A DNA stretch of 26,621 nt, from contig JAZSFK010000064.1 in the NCBI GenBank assembly GCA_045532175.1, positions 1-26,621 of the forward strand, read 5' to 3'. The stretch is from Fimenecus sp045532175. Its GTDB lineage: Bacteria; Bacillota; Clostridia; Oscillospirales; Acutalibacteraceae. The translations under genes were made by a program, and so were the position numbers. Positions 8,084-14,913 of the stretch are shown one piece after another. The notes beneath the pieces are model-generated. The model saw only the letters and a program-made list of their open reading frames with translations. It was not told the origin of the DNA and searched no databases. Numbering within the stretch: the first letter of the stretch is position 1; every line of letters starts with the position of its first letter.

Positions 8084-8833
8084 CTACCTTTTGTATGCAA
8101 ATTCATACATTAAAATACCACCTGCAACGGATGCATTGAGTGAATTGATTTGCCCCTTCATTTTAAGAGATACAATAAAGTCGCATTTTTCACGGACAAT
8201 TCTGCTCATTCCGTCACCCTCTGAGCCGATTACAAGCACCGCTGCACCGTCAAGATTTACTGAACGGACATCCTCGCCATCCATATCAGCACCGTAAACC
8301 CAAAGTCCTTTTTCTTTCAACTCGTCAAGTGTTGAAGCAAGGTTTGGCACACGGGCAACCTTCATATATTCAAGTGCTCCTGCACTTGTCTTACCCACCG
8401 TATAGTTAAGTGATGCGCTTCTGCGTTTGGGAATAATAATTCCGTGAACACCTGCTGCTTCTGCGGTTCTGATAATTGCACCTAAATTATGCGGGTCTTC
8501 AATACCGTCACAGGCAACTATGAAAGGTGCTTCACCGCGTTCCTCTGCAACAGCAAGAATTTCCTCAACTGTTGAATAGTCGTGTGCTGCACAAATTGCA
8601 ACAACACCCTGATGGTTACTGTGACCGCACATAAAGTCGAGTTTTTTCTTATCAACCTCTTTGATTACAGCACCCTTGTCGCGACACTGGCCTATAATTT
8701 TCCCCACAGAGCCGTTCTTCTCACCACGCAGAACAAAAAGCGTATCAATCTCCCTGCCCGACTTAATCAGTTCCGTTACTGCGTTTCTTCCGATTATTAA
8801 ATCCTTCTTTTTTTCTTCGTTAAATAAATCCAT
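8084..8833 (-). CDS. rlmB: TrmH/RlmB-family 23S rRNA 2'-O-methyltransferase
   Basis: 249 residues from the chosen start. It is a SPOUT-class RNA ribose methylase. An N-terminal L30e-like substrate-binding domain (IIGRNAVTELIKSGREIDTLFV) is followed by the catalytic domain with the three family motifs: GIEDPHNLGAIIRTAEAAG with the key Asn and Arg, VIGSEGDGMSRIVREKCD, and SLNASVAGGILMYE. RlmB methylates G2251 of 23S rRNA; other TrmH-family targets cannot be excluded. The start at 8833 has AGAGG about seven bases ahead, whereas an in-frame ATG 21 bases further upstream has no ribosome site. It is first in an apparent five-gene operon from the promoter at 8883-8911. Confidence 0.9.
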   Translation of the reverse strand: MDLFNEEKKKDLIIGRNAVTELIKSGREIDTLFVLRGEKNGSVGKIIGQCRDKGAVIKEVDKKKLDFMCGHSNHQGVVAICAAHDYSTVEEILAVAEERGEAPFIVACDGIEDPHNLGAIIRTAEAAGVHGIIIPKRRSASLNYTVGKTSAGALEYMKVARVPNLASTLDELKEKGLWVYGADMDGEDVRSVNLDGAAVLVIGSEGDGMSRIVREKCDFIVSLKMKGQINSLNASVAGGILMYEFAYKR

Positions 8834-8882
8834 TTTAAGACCTCTTTTGAGCATAGTTACGGATAATAGTTTTTAATAATTA

Positions 8883-8911
8883 ATTATACCAAATATCAAG
8901 TAATAATACAA
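8883..8911 (-). promoter_or_regulatory. Strong promoter of the rlmB operon
   Basis: TTGTAT (8906-8911) and TATAAT (8883-8888) are 17 bases apart on the minus strand, with an extended -10 TGG directly before TATAAT. A short inverted repeat, CAAGCA and TGCTTG around five A's (8909-8925), touches the -35 box and could be a regulator site. Confidence 0.65.
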
Positions 8912-8937
8912 GCAAAAAATGCTTGAAAAGCAACAAA

Positions 8938-8971
8938 AAAGAGATGTTTTTTCTTGTGCAAACATCTCTTT
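8938..8971 (-). terminator. Intrinsic terminator after the lipoprotein gene
   Basis: Perfect 12-base stem AAAGAGATGTTT / AAACATCTCTTT with a 10-base loop. On the minus strand the stem is followed by a run of T's. It separates the lipoprotein/NlpC-like pair from the rlmB operon. Confidence 0.8.
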
Positions 8972-8996
8972 CTGACAGCATATTTTTTATTTTACA

Positions 8997-9395
8997 TCAA
9001 GCATCTTCATTTGAAGGCTCATCCTGACCCTCTCCGCCCGGATTTTCAGGTGTTTCGGGAACCTCCGGAGTTTCGGGTTCTTCAGGTTCTTCAGGGATTT
9101 CAGGTGTTTCGGGAGTTTCAGGGATTTCAGGCTTTGGAGCTGGTACATTGGGTTTTGGTTCAGGAGTATTTTGGTTATTTCCCTCCGTTGACACTTCCGG
9201 CTCTGCATTTTCATCAATCTTCAGGTTGTTCTCGGTTTCTGACTCCGATTCATCTTCGTTTTCTGTTTCAGTTTCACTTGCCCTCTCTGTCATTTCCGGC
9301 ACCTCGCTTACTTTTTCATAAACAGGGGTACTTGTACAGGCTGAGAAAAGCACAGCCAACACAACAATAACAATTCCAACAATATAATACTTCAT
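8997..9395 (-). CDS. Small lipoprotein with Glu/Pro-rich repeat tail
   Basis: 132 residues. The N-terminal hydrophobic segment YYIVGIVIVVLAVL ends in LFSAC, a lipobox with a slightly unusual Phe at -3, so the mature protein should carry a lipid on Cys and face outward. After it comes an acidic Glu/Ser/Thr stretch and then a degenerate PETPE/PEEPE/PKPE repeat (about residues 75-120), a flexible wall-spanning type of sequence with no folded domain. GGAGG lies seven bases before the ATG at 9395, so this start is preferred to the ATG two codons upstream, which almost abuts the ribosome site. That upstream ATG overlaps the stop of the preceding gene as ATGA. Tight coupling to the NlpC/P60-like gene suggests that both act at the cell envelope. 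The function is unknown. Confidence 0.75.
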   Translation of the reverse strand: MKYYIVGIVIVVLAVLFSACTSTPVYEKVSEVPEMTERASETETENEDESESETENNLKIDENAEPEVSTEGNNQNTPEPKPNVPAPKPEIPETPETPEIPEEPEEPETPEVPETPENPGGEGQDEPSNEDA

Positions 9396-9397
9396 TT

Positions 9398-10282
9398 TCA
9401 TACCTCCAGAATACTTCCGTAAACCTGAACAATTTCCAGTTTTTCACTTTTCATAAAATCCATAGGTGTAATTATCCGTCCTGCCTTTGGTGAAATATCA
9501 ATTCCAAAGTGATAATAAGCATACCACACAAGATGCGCACATTGCGTCGAAGAAGGGGTCTTGTCCGGATTTCTTCCTGTAACAATCCCTGTAAAGAGGG
9601 AATAATTCAACCCCATCAGATTTTCTTCTGCAAATTCTGCAACCTGATTTCTTTCTTCCGCATCAGCATCCTTCAGTCTGAGAACTGCAACCAGCGGATA
9701 ATCATTCCACGAAGAAAGGTAAGTGTGGTTAGATTCGTAACCCACCATAACCGCCTGAACACATTGACCTTTTTCCGCATCAGTCACAATAACGGCATGT
9801 CCGTGTCGCCAACCGATTGAATGTATGCTTAGAGTGATTATTATATCACCGTTCTGAATATCTGCAAAGGGTGGATTCTTAATTTTTTCGCCTTCCGTGT
9901 CCGTTATAACCTCGTGACAGGCAAAAACGCCCTTGCGATAACAATAGTAATCCTTATCCTGTAAAAAATACTCTCTGTATTCCTCTATATCCGCTATCCG
10001 TCCTCGTGAAAAAAGCCTGTCGAAAGCAGGTTTTCCCAACCCTGATTGATAAAGGATTATCAGATAATCCTCATCATTCAGCATTTCGCCACTTTTCGCC
10101 TTTTCCATAACCTTATTCCAGCTTACATCGTCAGCAACGGCATCCTCATAGGCGACGGTGTCCGTTAATTCGCTTAGTCCGAAATCAACAAGACAAAAAG
10201 CTATGCACGAAGCAAGTACAATGCAGATAAATTTTACAAATCTGTTTTTACGTTTATTATTCACTGAATTATCTCCGGACAT
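9398..10282 (-). CDS. YiiX/YebB-like permuted NlpC/P60 papain-fold protein, membrane-anchored
   Basis: 294 residues. A single N-terminal membrane segment (about 15-34) follows a basic stretch KRKNR, which predicts an extracytoplasmic protein. The core resembles the circularly permuted papain-like YiiX group: QNGDIIITLSIHSIGWRHGHAVIVTD places the catalytic His at 160 or 162, and SSTQCAHLVWYAYYHFGIDIS places Cys248 near the C-terminus, in reverse order to classical NlpC/P60. Members are thought to cut amide bonds in cell-wall peptides or lipids; the substrate here is unknown. The ATG at 10282 has only a weak ribosome site (AAGTAAG), but there is no better start. It is first gene of a two-gene unit with the lipoprotein, and a good promoter lies 28 bases upstream. 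Confidence 0.75.
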   Translation of the reverse strand: MSGDNSVNNKRKNRFVKFICIVLASCIAFCLVDFGLSELTDTVAYEDAVADDVSWNKVMEKAKSGEMLNDEDYLIILYQSGLGKPAFDRLFSRGRIADIEEYREYFLQDKDYYCYRKGVFACHEVITDTEGEKIKNPPFADIQNGDIIITLSIHSIGWRHGHAVIVTDAEKGQCVQAVMVGYESNHTYLSSWNDYPLVAVLRLKDADAEERNQVAEFAEENLMGLNYSLFTGIVTGRNPDKTPSSTQCAHLVWYAYYHFGIDISPKAGRIITPMDFMKSEKLEIVQVYGSILEV

Positions 10283-10309
10283 TTCTTACTTGTTTTAAAA
10301 GTCCAGGTT

Positions 10310-10338
10310 AGTATATCACAGTTTATTTCCATTTTCAA
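10310..10338 (-). promoter_or_regulatory. Promoter of the NlpC-like/lipoprotein unit
   Basis: TTGAAA (10333-10338) and TATACT (10310-10315) are 17 bases apart on the minus strand, 28 bases before the ATG. Confidence 0.6.
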
Positions 10339-10354
10339 TTGTTGAGAACAAATT

Positions 10355-10386
10355 ATATAATAAACATTCATTTTTCGGGAAAATTA
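10355..10386 (+). promoter_or_regulatory. Possible sporulation-sigma promoter of spoVAC
   Basis: GGGAAAATTA (10377-10386) fits the -10 pattern described for forespore sigma-F promoters (GGnRAnAnTw). The upstream ATATA (10355-10359) is a weak -35 match at 17 bases, slightly wide. In Bacillus the spoVA operon is read by the related sigma-G, whose sites resemble these. A perfect TATAAT (10356-10361 region) exists nearby but lacks a -35 at proper distance. Confidence 0.25.
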
Positions 10387-10407
10387 TTCTTATAAGGATG
10401 TGATTAA

Positions 10408-10851
10408 ATGTCAACCACCAACAATGAATACAACAAGATGGCGGAAAAAGCATCTCCACCGTCACCAAAACTAAAAAACTGTATCAAGGCATTTCTTATC
10501 GGCGGACTAATTTGCACCTTCGGTCAATTCCTTAATTGGGGATTTGAAAGACTCGGCTTTGCAAAGGAAGTGGTCAAAGCTCTTACACCTGCAACTCTCA
10601 TCGTAATTGCCGCAATTCTCACGGGAATAGGTGTGTTTGATAAAATCGCCAAACACGCAGGTGCAGGTACAATAGTACCCATTACAGGTTTTGCAAATTC
10701 CGTTGTTTCTCCTGCTCTTGAATTTAAAGCAGAAGGCATCATAATGGGTACAGGTGCAAATATTTTCAAAATCGCCGGACCCGTTATCTCCTACGGTATT
10801 CTTTCTGCAACTATTTATGGGGTAATCTGTTATATATTCAAGTTGTATTAG
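10408..10851 (+). CDS. spoVAC: Stage V sporulation protein AC
   Basis: 147 residues, the usual length of SpoVAC. After a polar N-terminal ~23 residues comes LKNCIKAFLIGGLICTFGQFLNWGF, the conserved first membrane segment. LIVIAAILTGIGVFDKIAKHAGAGTIVPITGFANSVVSPALEFKAEG, the family core, and two further hydrophobic segments complete it. SpoVA proteins form the inner-membrane channel that moves dipicolinic acid into the developing spore and releases it in germination. The shorter paralogue SpoVAE shares the fold, but the N-terminal extension fits AC better. In most spore formers spoVAD and spoVAE follow directly; here the gene stands alone, with repeats and a convergent gene behind it. AAGGATG precedes the ATG. 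Confidence 0.9.
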   Translation: MSTTNNEYNKMAEKASPPSPKLKNCIKAFLIGGLICTFGQFLNWGFERLGFAKEVVKALTPATLIVIAAILTGIGVFDKIAKHAGAGTIVPITGFANSVVSPALEFKAEGIIMGTGANIFKIAGPVISYGILSATIYGVICYIFKLY

Positions 10852-10883
10852 TTTTGTTTAACAAATTGGAGTTAGTCGAATTG

Positions 10884-10915
10884 AGTGCAAAGTGCAAAAC
10901 GCAAAATGCAAAATG
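10884..10915. repeat. 7-base tandem repeat, about 4.5 units
   Basis: Successive units AGTGCAA, AGTGCAA, AACGCAA, AATGCAA and a partial AATG repeat every 7 bases. It lies in the 234-base gap between spoVAC and the GH28 gene. There are no spacers and the unit is too short for CRISPR. Its function is unknown; slipped-strand repeat or part of a repeated intergenic element are options. Confidence 0.7.
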
Positions 10916-10960
10916 TCGGAACTGCGTTGCGATTTTTAATGTAATACCAAGTATGGTCGG

Positions 10961-10993
10961 TTGTGGGGGTCGGCGTCTCGACGACCCCCACAA
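10961..10993. repeat. GC-rich palindromic intergenic element
   Basis: Perfect 12-base arms TTGTGGGGGTCG and CGACCCCCACAA around a 9-base loop. It is markedly more GC-rich than its surroundings. There is no T-run on either strand, so it is not an obvious terminator. It resembles the REP-like palindromes scattered between genes in many bacteria; that it is repeated elsewhere in this genome is inferred. Confidence 0.6.
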
Positions 10994-11056
10994 AGTTGAT
11001 GATTTTAATAAATAAAACAATCCGACAAATTCAAATTTATGTATATAAATGAAAAG

Positions 11057-11077
11057 TGGCGGGGTCAGACCCCGCCA
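11057..11077 (-). terminator. GC-rich palindrome after the GH28 gene, possible terminator
   Basis: TGGCGGGGTC and GACCCCGCCA are perfect 10-base arms around a single A, a 21-base palindrome starting 9 bases after the GH28 stop. On the minus strand it is followed by ACTTTTCATTT, a weak T-tract, so it may end transcription. It also resembles the neighbouring palindrome and could be a repeat element. Confidence 0.5.
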
Positions 11078-11085
11078 TACATGTT

Positions 11086-12417
11086 TCATTGTGCATCTGT
11101 GCCACTAAATCTTATGAGTTCAAGGTTCGGTGCGTTTTCTGCATCAATTGCTTTGTTATAGTCGTCGCAAAGATTACCCCATTGAACTGATGATTTTTCG
11201 ATAAGCACATTCTTTGCATTTCTGATAAAGAAGCCACTGTTTTTATACTTTTCAACGCCATACTGCAAGCAGGGACGCAAATCGTAAAGACCACAATCCC
11301 ATTTTGATATTTTTGTCATTGTAACACTTACATTTTCAAAGGTTACATCTTCAATCATATTTTCCTCTGTACCGTGAATAAGCACACCGTTTTCACCCTT
11401 ACAAGTGATATTACGGAAACGGATATTCTTAATTTTTCCCGACTTTGTATTTTCGTCACGGTTGAAAGTTGTAATAACAATTGGCTCGGCTGTGCCCCAC
11501 CAATCGGGACAGAAACGACGTGTTTCGATAATGCAGTTTGAATACGTAACATTTTCAACATTACCGCCGTCACGAATCTGAATTGAAAGTCCGCGGTTGC
11601 TCTTTGAAATGATACAATTATCAACAATTACGTTACGGAAATCCCCAACACCTTCCGTACCGATTTTAATTGCGGCAGATGTTGAAACAAGAGTACAATT
11701 TGCAATAATAATATTCTCGCAAGGACCATATTCTGCATTACCCTTTGAGGTTTTAAGGCAGATACAGTCGTCAGCACATTCAACGTGACAACCTAAAATT
11801 CTTACATTTGTACAATGGTCAGGGTCAATACCATCGGAGTTTGCAACGTCCAAATCATTGAGAATTCTGATTTGCGAGATAAGAACATCATCACAACCTG
11901 CAGGGTGCAAAGTCCAGAACGGAGCATCGACAATTGTAACATCCTTAAATGTGATATTATTACTCTTTTCAATGTAGATAACTGTTGGACGTGGGTAGAA
12001 ATTACCTGTTACATAATACTTATCTTTTCTTTCAACGAATGCGTGACCGTTGGCGTCGATTGTACCCTCACCTGAGATTGTGCAACCGTCAGCCTCATAA
12101 CCATAAATAAAAACAAATGACGGTTTGCCTGTTACAGGATTACCGATAAGTGCAGTTTTAGGGTCATTTATCATATTGCAGGGACGGATATAACCGTCAA
12201 TATTGTCCGTTGCTTTAAGACGAGAGCCTTTTTGCAGGTGCAACTCAACATTTTTCTTCATACGGATTGAATCGGAATAATATGTTTTTCCGCTTGTCAG
12301 AACAACTGTACCGCCACCGTTTTCTTCTGCTTTGTCGATAGCAGACTGAATAGCAACACAGTCATTATCAATACCGTTACCAAATGCACCAAAATCCTCG
12401 GGATAAAAGTAAAGCAT
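11086..12417 (-). CDS. Glycoside hydrolase family 28 (polygalacturonase-like), cytoplasmic
   Basis: 443 residues of right-handed beta-helix type. It starts FGAFGNGIDNDCVAIQSAIDKA, the typical GH28 opening. Active-site elements: NSDGID (Asn193, Asp195) for the NTD motif and ADDCICLKT (Asp216, Asp217) for the paired catalytic Asp. The usual GHG is replaced by GTE (253-255) and the RIK motif by IQIRD (280-283 region). This pattern is not that of a classical endo-polygalacturonase; an exo-acting enzyme or another pectic linkage is likely. There is no signal peptide, so it should act inside the cell on imported oligosaccharides. GGAGG precedes the ATG by seven bases. With uxaC, uxuA and uxuB in the same window it fits release of galacturonate and its breakdown. 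Confidence 0.9.
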   Translation of the reverse strand: MLYFYPEDFGAFGNGIDNDCVAIQSAIDKAEENGGGTVVLTSGKTYYSDSIRMKKNVELHLQKGSRLKATDNIDGYIRPCNMINDPKTALIGNPVTGKPSFVFIYGYEADGCTISGEGTIDANGHAFVERKDKYYVTGNFYPRPTVIYIEKSNNITFKDVTIVDAPFWTLHPAGCDDVLISQIRILNDLDVANSDGIDPDHCTNVRILGCHVECADDCICLKTSKGNAEYGPCENIIIANCTLVSTSAAIKIGTEGVGDFRNVIVDNCIISKSNRGLSIQIRDGGNVENVTYSNCIIETRRFCPDWWGTAEPIVITTFNRDENTKSGKIKNIRFRNITCKGENGVLIHGTEENMIEDVTFENVSVTMTKISKWDCGLYDLRPCLQYGVEKYKNSGFFIRNAKNVLIEKSSVQWGNLCDDYNKAIDAENAPNLELIRFSGTDAQ

Positions 12418-12448
12418 AAAAAATCCTCCGCTTTAAAATTCTGCCAAA

Positions 12449-12477
12449 AGTATAGCATATTAAAATAAAAAGAGCAA
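12449..12477 (-). promoter_or_regulatory. Promoter of the GH28 gene
   Basis: TTGCTC (12472-12477) and TATACT (12449-12454) are 17 bases apart on the minus strand, with an extended -10 TGC. It begins directly after the tRNA terminator, so GH28 is transcribed on its own. Confidence 0.55.
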
Positions 12478-12507
12478 TAAAAAAATCCCCGAAAAATCAG
12501 GGGATTT
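12478..12507 (-). terminator. Intrinsic terminator of the tRNA-Thr gene
   Basis: Stem AAATCCCC / GGGGATTT (12483-12490, 12500-12507) with a 9-base loop, followed on the minus strand by seven T's. The stem begins at the last base of the encoded CCA end, so the terminator abuts the tRNA. Confidence 0.8.
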
Positions 12508-12582
12508 GGAGCTTGTGACGGGACTCGAACCTGCGACCTGCTCATTACGAATGAGCTGCACTACCAACTGTGCTACACAAGC
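12507..12582 (-). tRNA. tRNA-Thr (anticodon CGU), CCA encoded
   Basis: 76 bases on the minus strand fold as a cloverleaf. Acceptor GCTTGTG/CACAAGC; D-stem GCAC/GTGC with loop AGTTGGTA; anticodon stem GCTCA/TGAGC with loop TTCGTAA, giving CGU, which reads ACG codons; T-loop TTCGAGT. Discriminator base U followed by encoded CCA (12507-12509). The T-stem GCAGG/CCCGT holds one A-C mismatch and one G-U pair, slightly weaker than normal. It has its own promoter and terminator, a single-gene unit. Confidence 0.95.
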
Positions 12583-12603
12583 ATATTTTATTTTGTAAGT
12601 GTT

Positions 12604-12632
12604 ATTATATGATATTCAAAAAACTTTTTCAA
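12604..12632 (-). promoter_or_regulatory. Promoter of tRNA-Thr
   Basis: TTGAAA (12627-12632) and TATAAT (12604-12609) are 17 bases apart on the minus strand, 21 bases before the tRNA. Confidence 0.65.
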
Positions 12633-12660
12633 GTATTTTAATGCAAAACCTGTTAAAGTG

Positions 12661-12669
12661 TGCTACAAT
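12661..12669 (+). promoter_or_regulatory. Extended -10 promoter of the SDR gene
   Basis: TGCTACAAT is an extended -10 element 27 bases before the ATG at 12697. No convincing -35 hexamer is seen at 16-18 bases. Confidence 0.4.
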
Positions 12670-12696
12670 ATATAAAATCCGAAGGGAGTGTGCATT

Positions 12697-13422
12697 ATGA
12701 CAAAGGTTGCGTTAGTTACCGGCGGAGCAAAGGGAATCGGCTCTGCAATTGTAAAAAGGCTTATACAAGATGGCTACAAGGTTGCTTTCACATATAATAA
12801 TTCTGAAGAAAAGGCATTGAAGCTTTGTTGTGATTCGGGTGAAATTTGCAAGGCATATAAACTTGATATTACGGATAGCATTGCTGTAAAAACAGTTGTT
12901 GATGACATAGAAAAGAATTTCGGTGAAATAGCAATACTTGTGAACAATGCAGGAATTGCCCAACAGGCACTTTTTACTGATATTACAGATGAGATGTGGC
13001 ATAAAATGATTGACACCAATCTTTCAGGTGCATTTTACTGCAGTCGTGCCGTACTTAAGTATATGATTAACAGAAAGTCAGGAAAAATCATAAATATTTC
13101 GTCAATCTGGGGTGAAACAGGCGGTTCTTGCGAGGTTCATTATTCCGCATCAAAGGCAGGACTTATCGGAATGACAAAGGCACTCAGCAAAGAGGTAGGA
13201 CTTTCGGGAATTACGGTTAATTCCGTCTCCCCCGGTGTAATTCTAACGGATATGACAAGCCATTTTGACGAGGAAACAATGAACTCTCTTAAAGATGAAA
13301 CTCCCCTTAACAGAATCGGTACACCCGAAGATATTGCAGGTGCAGTTTCTTTCCTTTGCTCAAAGGATGCAGACTTCATTACGGGACAAAACCTTTCCGT
13401 AAACGGCGGAATGAATATATAA
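12697..13422 (+). CDS. SDR-family reductase, FabG-like (possibly EF-P 5-aminopentanone reductase type)
   Basis: 241 residues. Classical short-chain dehydrogenase: TGGAKGIG dinucleotide-binding turn at the N-terminus, NNAG, the catalytic Ser in NISSIWG, and YSASK with the catalytic Tyr and Lys. The C-terminal pattern LTDMTSHFDEE...PLNRIGTPEDIAGAVSFLCSKDADFITGQNLSVNGG resembles the FabG relatives of B. subtilis YmfI, which reduce 5-aminopentanone on elongation factor P, but I cannot separate this from other FabG-like reductases by reading. AAGGGAG precedes the ATG by about eight bases; a GTG three codons upstream lies within the ribosome site and is rejected. It is a single-gene unit ending in a hairpin terminator; the neighbours do not indicate a substrate. 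Confidence 0.85.
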   Translation: MTKVALVTGGAKGIGSAIVKRLIQDGYKVAFTYNNSEEKALKLCCDSGEICKAYKLDITDSIAVKTVVDDIEKNFGEIAILVNNAGIAQQALFTDITDEMWHKMIDTNLSGAFYCSRAVLKYMINRKSGKIINISSIWGETGGSCEVHYSASKAGLIGMTKALSKEVGLSGITVNSVSPGVILTDMTSHFDEETMNSLKDETPLNRIGTPEDIAGAVSFLCSKDADFITGQNLSVNGGMNI

Positions 13423-13440
13423 AACACAAAAGACAAAGTA

Positions 13441-13470
13441 AAACTCCCTACATCGGTTTGTAGGGAGTTT
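13441..13470. terminator. Bidirectional terminator between SDR gene and uxaC
   Basis: Perfect 12-base stem AAACTCCCTACA / TGTAGGGAGTTT with loop TCGGTT. T-rich bases follow it on both strands, and it lies between two convergent genes. Confidence 0.85.
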
Positions 13471-13483
13471 GTTTATTAACTGT

Positions 13484-14884
13484 TTATATTCCAAAATAAT
13501 TTTTAGCATTGTTGAACGAGATATCTTCTACGACCTGTGCAAGGAATTCTGTATCGTTCGGATATTTGCCCTCCTCAACCAAATCACCGATAATCTCGCA
13601 AAGGATTCTGCGGAAATACTCGTGACGAGGATATGAAAGAAAACTACGTGAATCAGTAACCATACCGACAAACTTGCCGAGAACGCCAAGGTTTGCGAGT
13701 GTCTTCATCTGTTCCCTCATACCGTCATAGTTGTCGTTAAACCACCAAGCGGAGCCAAACTGAATTTTTGACTGTGCCTCGCTACTCTGGAAATTACCAA
13801 GCATTGTACCAAGAACATAGTTGTCCTTCGGATTAAGTGTAAAGAGAATTGTTTTTGGCAATTTGCCCTTAACGTCAAGTGAATCAAGGTAACGGGAAAG
13901 TCCATAAGCCAACTGATGGTCGTGAACGGAGTCAAAGCCCGTATCAGCACCGATTGAATTAAACATTCTTGCGTTGTTGTTTCTCATTGCACCAAAATGA
14001 AGCTCCATAGCCCAACCGAGTTCTGCGTATTTTTCTCCGAAAAACTGTAAAAGTGCTGTTCTGTATTGGTCAAGTTCCTTCTTTGTGAATGTGTCACCTG
14101 CAAGGGCTTTTGTGAAAATTGCTTCAAGTTCTTCCTCTGTTGCAGGTTCAAACGGACAATATTCAAGTGCGTGGTCAGATGCACGGCAACCCATTTCGTT
14201 AAAGAATGCAATTCTCTTCTCAAGTGCTGTAAGCAAATCCTTATATGACTTGATTTCCATTTCTGCCGCTTTTTCCATAGCAACAATCCACTCGCGGAAT
14301 GCAGGAGTGTCAATAAGGAATGATTTATCAGGACGGAATGCAGGAATAACCTTGCATTTAAATGTCTTGTCCTCTGCCAACAATTTGTGGTATTCAAGGC
14401 TGTCTGCCGCATCGTCTGTTGTGCAGACACAAGCAACATTTGACTTTTCAATGAGTGAACGAGGAGTAAAGCCACCTGCTTTAATCTGCTCGTTACATTT
14501 TTCCCAAATCATATCTGCAGTTTTTGGGCTTAATGGCTCGTAAATGCCGAAGTATCTCTGCAATTCAAGGTGTGTCCAATGGTAAAGTGGATTACCGATA
14601 CAATATGGCAAAGCCTCCGCCCATTTCATAAACTTCTCATAATCAGATGCGTCACCAGTAATATATTTTTCGTCAATACCGCACCCACGCATTCCACGCC
14701 ATTTGTAGTGGTCTCCGCCAAGCCAGATTTTTGTGATATTCTCAAATGGCTTGTCCTCATAAATCTCTTTTGGTGAAAGATGACAATGCCAGTCAAAAAT
14801 AGGTGTGTCCTTACCACCCTTTTCAAAAATCACCTTTGCGGTTTCAGTTGAAAGTAAAAAATCTTTATCCATAAATGCTTTCAT
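13484..14884 (-). CDS. uxaC: Glucuronate (uronate) isomerase
   Basis: 466 residues, the normal length. It converts D-glucuronate to D-fructuronate and D-galacturonate to D-tagaturonate, the first cytoplasmic step of hexuronate use. Recognised by MDKDFLLSTETAKVIFE near the N-terminus, IFDWHCHLSPKEI with the metal-binding His pair, YHWTHLELQRYFGI, ACVCTTDDAADSLEYH, and the C-terminal MVTDSRSFLSYPRHEYFRRILC. AAAAGGTGA lies before the ATG. It is transcribed alone, 12 kb from uxuA-uxuB, which supply the following steps. The tagaturonate branch (UxaA, UxaB) and KDG kinase/aldolase are not in the window. Confidence 0.96.
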   Translation of the reverse strand: MKAFMDKDFLLSTETAKVIFEKGGKDTPIFDWHCHLSPKEIYEDKPFENITKIWLGGDHYKWRGMRGCGIDEKYITGDASDYEKFMKWAEALPYCIGNPLYHWTHLELQRYFGIYEPLSPKTADMIWEKCNEQIKAGGFTPRSLIEKSNVACVCTTDDAADSLEYHKLLAEDKTFKCKVIPAFRPDKSFLIDTPAFREWIVAMEKAAEMEIKSYKDLLTALEKRIAFFNEMGCRASDHALEYCPFEPATEEELEAIFTKALAGDTFTKKELDQYRTALLQFFGEKYAELGWAMELHFGAMRNNNARMFNSIGADTGFDSVHDHQLAYGLSRYLDSLDVKGKLPKTILFTLNPKDNYVLGTMLGNFQSSEAQSKIQFGSAWWFNDNYDGMREQMKTLANLGVLGKFVGMVTDSRSFLSYPRHEYFRRILCEIIGDLVEEGKYPNDTEFLAQVVEDISFNNAKNYFGI

Positions 14885-14913
14885 AAAATCACCTTTTAAT
14901 TAAGATTATCACT

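Noticed and set aside
8834..8854. Upstream start for rlmB (MLKRGLK...)
   Set aside because: No Shine-Dalgarno before it; AGAGG is correctly spaced for the internal ATG at 8833.
8954..9370. Plus-strand 138-residue open frame
   Set aside because: Antisense shadow of the low-complexity Pro/Glu lipoprotein gene; it has no ribosome site and a repetitive Phe/Gln/Leu composition.
10884..10915. CRISPR-like repeat
   Set aside because: Unit is 7 bases with no unique spacers; it is a simple tandem repeat.
10961..10993. Intrinsic terminator for spoVAC
   Set aside because: Strong stem but no T-run on the plus strand; better described as a palindromic element.
10838..11089. Minus-strand 83-residue open frame in the spoVAC-GH28 gap
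   Set aside because: It runs through both palindromes and the tandem repeat and has no ribosome site or family resemblance.
12297..12545. Minus-strand 82-residue open frame across the tRNA and its terminator
   Set aside because: Overlaps the tRNA, the terminator and the GH28 start in another frame; no ribosome site.
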